Source of the DNA: Marthasterias glacialis | Lineage: Eukaryota > Echinodermata > Asteroidea > Forcipulatida > Asteriidae | Length of the DNA stretch: 64,000 nucleotides | Assembly (NCBI GenBank): GCA_911728455.2 | Contig: OU452222.1 | Location: forward strand, 4,502,108 to 4,566,107 | Direction of reading: 5' to 3' | Part shown: piece after piece, positions 55,447 through 64,000 of the stretch | Layout: every line of letters starts with the position of its first letter | Position numbering within the stretch: the stretch's first letter is position 1 | Position numbers and translations under genes: made by a program | Notes under the pieces: model-generated | Database searches by the model: none | Seen by the model: only the letters and a program-made list of their open reading frames with translations | Told to the model about the DNA's origin: nothing

Positions 55447-56380
55447 TTTTATAACACCTCAGTTTCATCCATTTTGTGGTAATATTCGTTGAACAACTGT
55501 GCGTATATCAGTCTTCAAACAACTGTATAAAATCTGACAGGAAATCTTGACAAAAAGAAAGAGGGGGTACCACACTGCCTTCGTTCTCATATCGTATTTC
55601 AAATGCACGTATTATTTTATCGTTTCACCGGGTTCAAGGTTGTCGTTGGATAGTACCATTTAATAGTTCTTTTTGTCGGTGTGCAGTGTGATAGTAAAAA
55701 TACACAAAACCACGTGACGCACGTTCGGCCAATCAACAGATAGAATCAAAGGAAGAGGTGTTATAATAGTTGATATAAAACACTTGCATTGCAAGCACTG
55801 TGTAGTTGACAAGGGTTCTCATTTTACAAATTGAAATAAATAGTGTTTTTAAACTGATGAGGGATGGGGGTGAATTGATATTAAGAGAATGCAATTTTAT
55901 GAACGTGTTCTAAAGGGAATACTGATTGTTTTTATGCGTTAACAGCATTATAAAGTAGAAGTACTGTAATAGTGTATTTTGTTCATTTTGAGACAATGTG
56001 GATCTTATTTTTGCTCTAAAAGGTCCAATACTTTAACAAAGAAAACAAGTAACTGATATTTGAGCAATTTAAATAATACTTAGAAATAAAGGACCTGTAC
56101 CTCTGTTAATACTTTATTATTTAATTTAAAAATGTTTAATGTAAAACTACTGATAATGTTTTGTAGTCTTAATAGTCTTTACTTTTACTCGTTAAATACA
56201 ATTCGTATGGTTGTTTTTTTGTTCTACAAATAAACTTTTGTAAACAGACAGAAATTTCCCTCATCTTTTTCTTTTCCTGGCACATGCAAAGGTCAAAGGG
56301 CGCATCTCATTATTTTTCCTTTTTTTTTTGACCCATCCATCCTAAGGTTTATATATAAGTTCCGAGCGATTTTTTTAAGC
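55447..56380. other. AT-rich intergenic, no gene recognised
   Basis: Nothing supported. CACGTGACGCACG (55710s) is the only motif of note. Confidence 0.4.
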
Positions 56381-56462
56381 GGCGATTTAGCCCAGTGGGC
56401 TAGCTCACAGCTCCCGGATTTCTGGGGCTGTGAGCTCGGGGGTTCAAATCCTGGTGGACCCC
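56381..56462 (+). repeat. tRNA-like sequence 1 (plus)
   Basis: GGCGATTTAGCCCAGTGGGC is A-box-like, and GGTTCAAATCCTGG (56441 on) is a B box. The acceptor ends do not pair well, so it is a tRNA relic or SINE head rather than a tRNA gene. Confidence 0.5.
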
Positions 56463-56524
56463 TCTTTTACTGGTAAAAAACAACTTTTTTATCAATTCTT
56501 GTAAAATAGGGTAGGGCTTGAACC

Positions 56525-56590
56525 CAGTACCTTCAGCCCTGTAACCTCTGTCTCTCACCACTCTGCTACTGAGCTGTCATGAAAATCTTA
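56525..56590 (-). repeat. tRNA-like sequence 2 (minus)
   Basis: On the minus strand: TCATGACAGCTCAGTAGCAG, GGTGAGAGACAGAGGTTACA, GTACTGGGTTCAAGCC (B box). It faces the previous one, 60 bp away. Confidence 0.5.
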
Positions 56591-56729
56591 ACGGTTTTTG
56601 ACCTGATGAATGTTAGAATGGCTGGACTTAGAAAATTTTTCAGAAAAATTTTTCCCTGGCTATACCCTTGGATTTCTGGCAGATCTGAGGGTTGACCAAG
56701 GGCCTTGGAGCTGAGATTGGGGAGTAAAA

Positions 56730-57640
56730 TTTCTGATGGCTGAGGGGCCAGGGGCTGGTAGGTTGCTGGCCAGTCAGTCAGCCAGTGGCATGGGTTGAGC
56801 TTGGGGTGAGGGGTATGGATGATGGGCTAGTAGTCATCATGTAGTGTAATGGCTGAGGGGCCATGAGCTGGGAGGTTAATGGGCAGTCAGTCGGCCAGTG
56901 GCATGGGTTGAGCTTGGGGTGAGGGGAGGGATGATGGGCTAGTAGTCATCATGCAGGGTGATGGCTGAGGGGCCATGGGCTGGGAGGTTAATGGACAGTC
57001 AGTCAGCCAGTGGCATGGGTTGAGCTTGGGGTGAGGGGAGGGATGATGGGCTAGTAGTCATCATGTAGTGTGATGGCTGAGGGGTCATGGGCTGGGAGGT
57101 TATTGGGCAGTCAGTCAGCCAGTGGATTGGGCTTGGGGGATGAGGGTGGGGTAGTAGTCATCATGTAGTGTGATGGCTGGATGGGCTATGGGAGGTTATT
57201 GGGCAGTCAGTCAGCCAGTGGATTGGGATGAGGGTAGGGATGATGGCTGGATGGACATGGGCATGATAGAGGATAGAGGACTGGGGCTCGTGGCTGGCAG
57301 GTTGATGGGCAGTCAGTTGGCAATTGGGCTGATGAGCTGGCTGGATTTGAGGGTAGGGGAGATGGACTAGTAGTCGTCATATTGGGGTGTAGCTGGCTGT
57401 ACATGGGCATGATCAAACTGGATAGAGGACTTGGGCCAGGGGCTGGGAGGTTGATGGGTGGGTTGGATTTGATGATAGGGGAGATAGACTATTAGTCGTC
57501 ATGCTGGGGTGTGGCTGGCTGTACAAGTGGCATGATCAATTTGGGTAGAGGACTTGGGCCAGGGGCTGGGAGGTTGATTGGATTTGATGGTAGGGGTGAT
57601 GGACTAGTAGTCATCATGCTGGGGAAATGGCTAGCTGGGG
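56730..57640. repeat. G/T-rich minisatellite, about 111-bp unit
   Basis: GATGGCTGAGGGGCCATGGG, GGCAGTCAGTCAGCCAGTGG and TAGTAGTCATCATG recur about every 100-123 bp for about 7-8 units, decaying to the right. Confidence 0.9.
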
Positions 57641-57889
57641 ATGGGCATGATCAGGATAGGTATATGACTTGGCCTGGTTGGGAGGGGGGTTGTTGGGTAT
57701 AGGTTCATGGGACTTCACTGTAGGGTGGGATTGATTTAATGGAAAAGTTCAAATTGTATCATAGAAATAACTGTCTTGCAGCATTGATTTAAAGGTATAC
57801 AGGTATTAATTGTGATGGAACTTTTTTATATTTTGAAGCAACTCAAATGTAATGTAAAGGTGGGGAACTTTTTTTGCCTAGGGGGGTGT

Positions 57890-58210
57890 GCTTTCCAAAT
57901 AAATTTAAAGGTGTGGCACATTTTGTATTGAAGGTATTACTGGGTGGTTTAGTTCTTAAAGGTATGGGACTTTTTTATTTTTTGAGGGGTTAAAATAAAT
58001 TTAAAGGTGTGGCATATTTTGTATTGAAGGAATTGCTGGGTGGTTTAGATTCTTAAAGGTATGGAACTTGTTTGTTTTTAAGGGGTTAGAATAATTTAAA
58101 GGCTTGGTACATTTGTATTGAAAGTATGACTGGGTGGTATAGAATGATTTTAAAGGTATGGTACTTTTGGGATTAAAGGAGTTGTGGTATTTTCAAATTT
58201 TTATAAAGGG
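57890..58210. repeat. Degenerate tandem repeat, about 95-bp unit
   Basis: AAAGGTGTGGCACATTTTGT and ATTGCTGGGTGGTTTAGATT recur three times (57907, 58002, about 58098). Confidence 0.85.
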
Positions 58211-59889
58211 GTTATACTTTATGCTGTAGACTCTAGTTTACTGTAAAGGAAAAAGGATTGAGAGGATAACAAAATGTTTTATTGGAGCCATCATTGATGG
58301 ATTCCCTGTATACTCGTATATCACTGGATTACATTTAATGGTTTACTGAATGGGACCAGTCTATTTCATTTGCGCGAGGTTGGATTTCGTTGCATAGTTT
58401 TTGTGTGGGGCCCAAGTGGGTTTTATTTAATATTACAAAATCTATTGTTCAAACTGCTCATTTTTAATTGTCTTGTATTTTAAGTATGCTCTGGGTCTAC
58501 TTAACACTTTACCATAACAGATAATAATGTACAATAACAGCACATAAAGTAAGGGAATGGAACAGATTTCTTGCTACATTTATAGAATCATTTTATTTGA
58601 CAACTCCAAATAAAATACTATAAACAATGCAATTTTAACATTATTAGCATATGAACAACAAATTTAAAGAAATTGAACTCATCTGAAAAAGAAAAACTTT
58701 TAATCTTTTGAAGAGTGAAATTTTCTGTACTATCTGGACAAATTTTTTATGGAGACTAGGCCCTAATTTCCTATTTATCAATCAAATAAACTACTCCGCT
58801 AAGTTGTGGAAACTTTATCATTTGGGCATGTTTTTAAGTTAACCCCAAATAGCGCTTAATGTTTTGTCACAGAATTTGCGCAAGTTATGTTTCTTACAAT
58901 TTTGTCTAACATTTTTATTGCAAGTAGTAATATTTCAGGGAGAACTATTTTTCAGGACTATTGATTCTGGTGTAATGGTTTTAAAAAGTATGCAATGTTG
59001 CAGGTATTTTAAAGAAAACAAATAATTGCTTTTTGCAAAAGTAAATTCATTTAACTCAACCTGTTAAATTCTTATACAATTAGGTATTCATAAAGATGTC
59101 TTTTTCCAGAAATACTGTGCATATTCACGATCTAGCAAAACCCAAAACTTATTGGCATTTACCATAAATGTGTAACAGCCATGAAAAGGTCAACAATTGA
59201 CCTCATGGAATAGTCCCTAATTTAAGATTGTTTTCATGTCACCATGTAAAGCATTTTCTCTAGATTCTGATAAAAAAGACAAGTTGGGAACATGATTAAC
59301 TTCAAGATAAATACCAAAATTGTACCTTTTTAAAAACTGGGTCAAAGTTGAGGGTTTTGCCAGAGCCAATCACAAGTATGACCTAACTTGTAAAGGAGAT
59401 CTTTTTCACAAAACGTAAGCTTTTGAATTAAAAACACATATTCCTTTAATACCTCCGAAATCATGAAAAATAAATAAAAAGAAATATGAGTACTTGACAT
59501 TACGTATTTTCTTTTTAAATTAAGTTTATGGAGTAAAATAAGTGCACCTTGCAAGCAGTTTAATTTTGAGATAAATTTTATCATCGTGGTAAGGTTAGGG
59601 ACATCACGTGTAGGTCCCAGGATACCAGCCCCACATACTTTCTGAGATCTGAAGGGCCATTGCATCTCCCTTTTAGAAGAGTTCGGTCCGCCACCCCTAG
59701 AACCAGTTTAACAAAAATTGACTAGTTTTGAAGAAAATTGCCAAGATCTCCAATTTCATAAGTTCAAAATACGCATATTGTGTGCTTGCTTGCAAATGGT
59801 GCACTTACGTTTTACAAGAACAATTTGTGTAGATGTAATAATTGAATCATGAGATGTACTTGACATCATTCATTAACATGTCTACAATC
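58211..59889. other. AT-rich intergenic, no gene; part of a duplicated 3' block in reverse
   Basis: 59600-59700 contains GTAGGTCCCAGGATACCAGC and GGTCCGCCACCCCTAGAACC, the reverse of the block downstream of the + array (44090, 46450). So this is the 3' flank of a minus-strand copy. Confidence 0.5.
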
Positions 59890-60015
59890 TAGTACAAATA
59901 AAGTCAACAAGTTGCTCGGTTGTTCATCCATGATTCCTTGAAGACATTTGATGTTTCCATTATGAATTGCTCTCTTCAAACTCTGAAGCCTTCAAGATTG
60001 TAAACATCACCTTTC
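59890..60015 (-). other. Terminal exon-like sequence, minus-strand paralogue
   Basis: Read on the minus strand: acceptor TTTCACAG|CATGGG, then MGKVMFTILKASEFEESNS and TAA. It matches the + terminal exon (ILKATVQGLKESNAD) in sequence and phase. The 3' flank (GGATGAACAACCGAGCAACT) also matches 43391. Confidence 0.5.
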
Positions 60016-60338
60016 CCATGCTGTGAAACAGTAAAGAAAACAAATGTATAGAAGTAACACATTAGGGCGCATAGAAAAAGGGAAATTACTATTTAATTAC
60101 TTACATGAGAGGTTTTGTTAATAAAAACATGTTTACATTTTGTTCATTCAAATCTGTAATCAATCTGTAGGGATAACCACTCATCTGGGTTAGGCTGGTG
60201 CCAGCATGGAGTCCCCAGAGTGTTGTGGCATGTGATGTAGGGGTGCTGTCTGTACAGTGCTGCAAACACAGCCCACTTTTTGGTGTTAGTTTAGAACAAA
60301 AGTATGGTAACCCACAGGGCTTGTACATACCTCTGTTC

Positions 60339-60432
60339 TCTTGTATAGCATGAGATGTATGGCACTTTCAGGTCTCAGGAATCTTCTTTTTGTGACAGGT
60401 AGACATCATCTACAGATGGCACGCCTTCAAAA
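60339..60432 (-). other. Degenerate exon-like unit on minus strand
   Basis: Minus strand: GAAG|GCGTGCCATCTGTAG ... GATGTCTACCTGTCACAAAA ... GAGACCTG, donor ACAGAG|GTATGT. It resembles the + unit (GACATCTACCCGTCAACAAG) but with stops in all frames. Confidence 0.4.
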
Positions 60433-61014
60433 TACAAACAAATAAAATCCATTAAACATTTAGTCAAACAAATATTTGTTTTAATAAAAGTATAGTTTCT
60501 ATGTGACCTTTAAAATTTTCGCTTTTGTTTTTCAAATATTCAATGGAAATGTTAAATCTTTCACTACAGCTCGCAGCTCACGGGGGCTCAAAATCAACAA
60601 AATATAAAACGATTCCGTCATAGCTGTAGATTAAATTCAAAATTGACATAGTGAAAGAGTTGAGAGGTGATTGAAGAAGAACCATGAGATGTAAACATTT
60701 GAAAACAATATAATTCTTTATGTAGAGGTCTATGTAAAAAATCATTATTGTATGACAAAAGGGATCGAGCTTCAGATGGTTTTTCAAAATAGACGCTTTA
60801 TTCCCAGGAAAGAATTTGAATTTATTTAAGTGGATTGGAACGCTGATTTAACCAGCAGAGAGGTTGTTATTAAAACTTAACAACAGATTATTTTCTTTTT
60901 CTTAAAACATATAAGTATATTAAATGTATCTTTTGCATCCTGTACAAGCGAAGGCTATCTAAAAGACAAGACGTTCTTTCCAACCGTTGTTTATGTACAC
61001 TCTATGTACACGGC
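60433..61014. other. Intergenic/intronic, no gene recognised
   Basis: Lies between two exon-like units on the minus strand. No clear features. Confidence 0.35.
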
Positions 61015-61121
61015 GTGTTGTGGCCATGCAGTTAGAGTACCGCACTCAAAAACTGATGTTTTTGATCTGCAGCAGAGAGTGGGTTCTGGACCCGGTCTTG
61101 ACACCTTGTGTCCTTGACCAC
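61015..61121 (+). mobile_element. Leu-tRNA-like SINE head fragment
   Basis: GTGTTGTGGCCATGCAGTTA, GTGGGTTCTGGACCCGG (B box changed) and CACCTTGTGTCCTTGACC. 5' part only; it joins directly to repeat family E. Confidence 0.65.
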
Positions 61122-61156
61122 AGGGATTCTTCTTTCTTTTGTCCCGTCCCCCTGGC

Positions 61157-61915
61157 GGGATTCTTTTGGCGGAATTGCCAGAATCTTTTTTTTCTTTGAG
61201 AGTACCGTGGAAACAAAGAAACCCTGACTTAACAATGCCAAGAGAAGAAAGATTCTCTTTGTTGGATCGTCCATTTTGTTTCCCGACCGAGAAAATGTCA
61301 AATTCACACAGCGTGAATTGCAAAACATCAGCCGTTACCTACGGCATAGGAGTAGAACGGGATTCTTTTGGCAGAATCGCCAGAATCTTTTTTTCTTTGA
61401 GAGTACCGTGGAAACAAAGAAACCCTGACTTGACAATGCCAAAAGAAGAAAGATTCTCTTTGTTGGATCGTCCATTTTGTTTCCCGACAGAGAAAATGTC
61501 AAATTCACACAGCGTGAATTGCAAAACATCAGCCGTTACCTACGGCATAGGAGTAGAACTAAACACGGAACCATGGCTCGATTGCCGGCTCACTTTCTAT
61601 TCAGCTGAAATACAATGAATGAACAATGGTGGAAACCTCTTGATGCCACGTAATCCTCCTCTTGGAACAAAAGGACAAAGGTCTGTAATCGGGGATTACA
61701 CAAAAATCGTTTCTGAATAGCCACAAAATGCGAGTATTTGTAAGACCTTTTTTTGTCCTTGTGTGGGAGAAACAAAACATTACATGGCGTGTGTGTGGTC
61801 TGTGCACGTTCCATAGTTGAATGACCGGGCAACCTTTGCTCCGGTGGTCCGAAATTACATAATGGTGTCTTAAGACGGCTTCCGTTTCCAGTCAAGGGAA
61901 ACATTTGCATGTATT
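61157..61915 (+). mobile_element. Dispersed repeat family E, copy 3, with a 201-bp tandem duplication
   Basis: GGGATTCTTTTGGCGGAATT at 61157 and GGGATTCTTTTGGCAGAATC at 61358 begin two near-identical 201-bp units (GAGAGTACCGTGGAAACAAA, TCGTCCATTTTGTTTCCCGA). A single tail then follows, to about 61915. The 159-aa ORF spanning both units is a consequence of the repeat. Confidence 0.8.
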
Positions 61916-62105
61916 CAAGTCACCCGGTTTCAACTGGTTAAGCAAGACACTCAACCATTATTGCTTCATCCTTCAGATGGGATGTATAGCCCTAGGGTCC
62001 TGTGTGTTGCATCAATATCTACCCCCTCTGTGTTTCTGGCCATTTTGTAGCTGCAACTGGCTCCCACAAGTTGGTGTGATATTTTTGTAAGGATGCTTTG
62101 CTGAC
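61916..62105 (+). mobile_element. SINE 3' fragment
   Basis: AGCAAGACACTCAACCATTA, TTGCTTCATCCTTCAGATGG and GATGTATAGCCCTAGGGTCC correspond to the body of the 16662-17071 SINE without its tRNA head. Confidence 0.65.
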
Positions 62106-62144
62106 TAATAAATGGAACAGATACAGATTTGTTTATAAATTTAC

Positions 62145-62244
62145 CTCTCGTAGCAGGAAGTGCATTTGATACGCAAAGATGATGTGCCTAGTGTGCAGAC
62201 ATCCACTTTGTTGATTGGTGGAACTCATTTCAGCTTCACTAGCT
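62145..62244 (-). other. Exon-like unit on minus strand, 100 nt
   Basis: Minus strand: acceptor TTTTGACAG|AGCTAG, donor CGAGAG|GTAAAT. One frame is open: SSTNQQSGCLHTRHIIFAYQ. It is weakly like the + unit (SxxxxxSxC). Phase does not chain with its neighbour. Confidence 0.4.
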
Positions 62245-62483
62245 CTGTCAAAACAAAATTAAGAAATAACTAAATTTTACCTTTTTAAAATGGAATAACA
62301 GTCCTTGTTTCAAATGTTGTTGGTTTTTTTTGCAGAAATGATTCAATGATTCAACTCAAATTCAATGATGGATTTTCTTAGGCAAGTGTATTTTCACCCA
62401 AAATTGTTTTTTTCTCCCCTCCCTAGTTTCCCCCCTCCCCCAAAGAAGAACCCACATACATGCTGAAATTGAGTTTTATAATA

Positions 62484-62645
62484 AGGGAATAAAAGAGTGG
62501 TGACCGAGGTCTTAAACGGCCAATTAAAACCGGCAGGGTTGTGGCCGTGTGAACCAAGCCAAAGGCAATGTCCTTTATCACGCGGTCACGACCCTGCAAG
62601 GTTTTAAACGGCCGTTTAAGACCGAGTCAATACTCTTTTATTTCC
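62484..62645. mobile_element. MITE-like element, TIR GGGAATAAAAGAGT
   Basis: GGGAATAAAAGAGTGG and ACTCTTTTATTTCC are near-complements; arms continue with GACCGAGGTCTTAAACGGCC and GGCCGTTTAAGACC. It is 162 bp. Confidence 0.75.
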
Positions 62646-63292
62646 ATTCAAAAATGCCCTTTTTGTTAAAAAGCGTAATAATGTAGACAAATCCGTGAAA
62701 CTTTTCTGTTTTTTGAATAAGTTATGTTTCATTTCTTGCCACGTCCTCAGACTTTATTTCGCGAAGGGTCAACGCTCATACGGTTGCGCGTACGTGCGTG
62801 CATTTTTAGACTTTAATTGAGTACTGCTATGTATTGATTGCACTACGCGTAAATTAGCACCTGCGTAAGCTAGTGCGCCAACACGCGTATGGCTATAATG
62901 AGCGCAGAACGCGCCTTCACAGCTCCAGCTATGTCTTTATCATCCGTTTAAAACCGGTCTTAAACAGTCATGTGACCACCTTTCAACCAATAGGAATGCC
63001 CAAATTGTCCCAAACTGACTGGGGTATTTATGAATAGATTGTATTTGGCTTTACATAACACTCTCCAGACTACCATTTGTGTTTATATTAATCACTCTTG
63101 GAAATCAGGTATCCGATTCCCCCCACCCCAACCATTTCTTTGCCCCTTTTTCTGCCAATAGGTAGAACAATGCCGAGGGAAAGTGATGATAAATTTGAAT
63201 GAAGGATACTAGGATAGATTTATGAAGTAACAACTGTTTTAATGTTCAGGAGTTTCCCTTACCTTTTATAAAGGAGAGAGGAGTTCATTTAC
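62646..63292. other. Intergenic/intronic, no gene recognised
   Basis: 62935-62970 holds another TTAAAACCGGTCTTAAAC palindrome, maybe part of the neighbouring repeat family. No gene seen. Confidence 0.4.
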
Positions 63293-63390
63293 CAGACTTC
63301 TTTGTACATTGTCCAGGAAGCTTATCAACAATAGGTCTCAGACATCTACTTGGTTGAAGTGTTAGATCTCTGTGGAGATGACAACCCTTG
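63293..63390 (-). other. Exon-like unit on minus strand, 98 nt, best match to the + array
   Basis: Minus strand: acceptor GCATGATACAG|CAAGGG, donor AAGTCTG|GTAAAT. In the phase of the terminal exon it is open: CHLHRDLTLQPSRCLRPIVD then KLPGQCTKKS. It matches the + unit (SISKDIYPSTSRCPRPAYDK) with the same spacing from Asp to Ser-Arg-Cys. Confidence 0.55.
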
Positions 63391-63622
63391 CTGTATCATG
63401 CAAACAAAGAACACAATAATGTTTCAGTTAGCTTTAAAATAATCAAACTTTAATGAAACACAAAGGTAGTAAGGGAAATAAAAGCAGGGTTTTTTAATTT
63501 GATGTCTCAACCTTTCCTTAACCAATTATAACCAGAAGATGTGTCTACAGATAAAACTTTCTGGACATGCAAAGGGGAGTATGGTGAACACAAATGCCCA
63601 GGGATGCAAATGCTTTGCATGC

Positions 63623-63925
63623 AGCACCGTAACTAGGGTAAAATCTTAGGGGGCACAAGGGGGTGCACCATTTTTCCAATGGGGGCTATTTTGGCCAAAT
63701 AAAAATGTAGTTTCCGTTTGTATTTTTCATTAACAAGCCTCTTTTCAGTGTTTTCTGATGTGTTAAATAAATCAAAATAGTTTAAAAAACATTGAAGTTA
63801 CTACGTAAATGCTCATAAAATGTAACATTTTATTCTGGTAATTTTTAATCTCAAAGTCCAGATTTAAAATGGTGGGGGGCACAGACTTCAGATGGGGGGC
63901 ATGCCCCCCCCCCTAGTTACACCTC
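63623..63925. mobile_element. MITE-like element, TIR ACCGTAACTAGGG
   Basis: GCACCGTAACTAGGG near the left end is mirrored by CCCCTAGTTACACCTC near the right end. Both arms have G/C runs (GGGGGCACAAGGGGG, GGGGGGCATGCCCCCCCC). About 303 bp. Confidence 0.75.
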
Positions 63926-64000
63926 TGTTTGCATGGTGTGACTGATAGGAAACTATACATGTAAAATTGCGGGTACATCCATGTAAAAATCTCTTTTGGG

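Overview
The window is animal genomic DNA, AT-rich and crowded with transposable elements. It carries spliced genes with GT-AG introns, TATA/CRE promoter elements, tRNA-derived SINEs, short inverted-repeat (MITE-like) elements, an RTE-type LINE and a DIRS-type retrotransposon. A leucine-tRNA-like SINE with a G+C-rich body, a membrane UGT gene and HYDIN-like exons together suggest a marine deuterostome invertebrate, most likely an echinoderm. This placement is an inference from gene and repeat style; I could not search a database.

Layout. 1-2370 is repeat-rich upstream DNA. 2372-8195 holds the one gene that looks intact: a five-exon UDP-glycosyltransferase of 607 residues, with a promoter and a poly(A) signal. 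Its introns contain several nested inverted-repeat elements, and its 3' UTR starts at the edge of a 511-bp inverted repeat. 8900-13800 is intergenic: a 492-bp inverted-repeat element, a tRNA-derived SINE, a graded (TTTG)(TTGG)(TCGG) microsatellite and a block of degenerate telomere-type CCCTAA repeats. 13846-17986 is an intron-bearing but frameshifted and stop-ridden copy of the C-terminal end of a HYDIN-like ciliary protein.

18270-33600 is almost entirely repeats: MITEs, a minisatellite that has grown inside an inverted-repeat element, and a 0.77-kb palindrome inserted in an AT-rich array. A few unidentified short ORFs are also there. 33610-35960 holds two decayed LINE fragments (endonuclease, then endonuclease plus reverse transcriptase).

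38050-46740 is the most unusual region. An 87-nt exon-like unit recurs six times, each copy with matching splice sites and homologous introns, followed by a terminal-exon-like sequence. The 3' half of the array is duplicated. One exon copy has expanded into thirteen 46/47-bp units, each with a perfect 9-bp hairpin. Another intron carries a 1.1-kb TTAA-flanked element whose empty site is visible in a sister unit. Related exon-like units lie on the minus strand at 59900-63390. The gene family is not one I recognise, and most copies are damaged.

49255-55175 is a decayed DIRS-type element with inverted terminal repeats, gag-like tandem repeats, RT, RNase H and a stub of tyrosine recombinase. 55258-64000 contains more MITEs, two tRNA-like sequences in opposite orientation, GT-rich minisatellites, SINE fragments and the minus-strand paralogous units. 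No operon-like co-operation between genes is seen; the shared theme is repeated expansion of tandem units inside transposons and duplicated exons.
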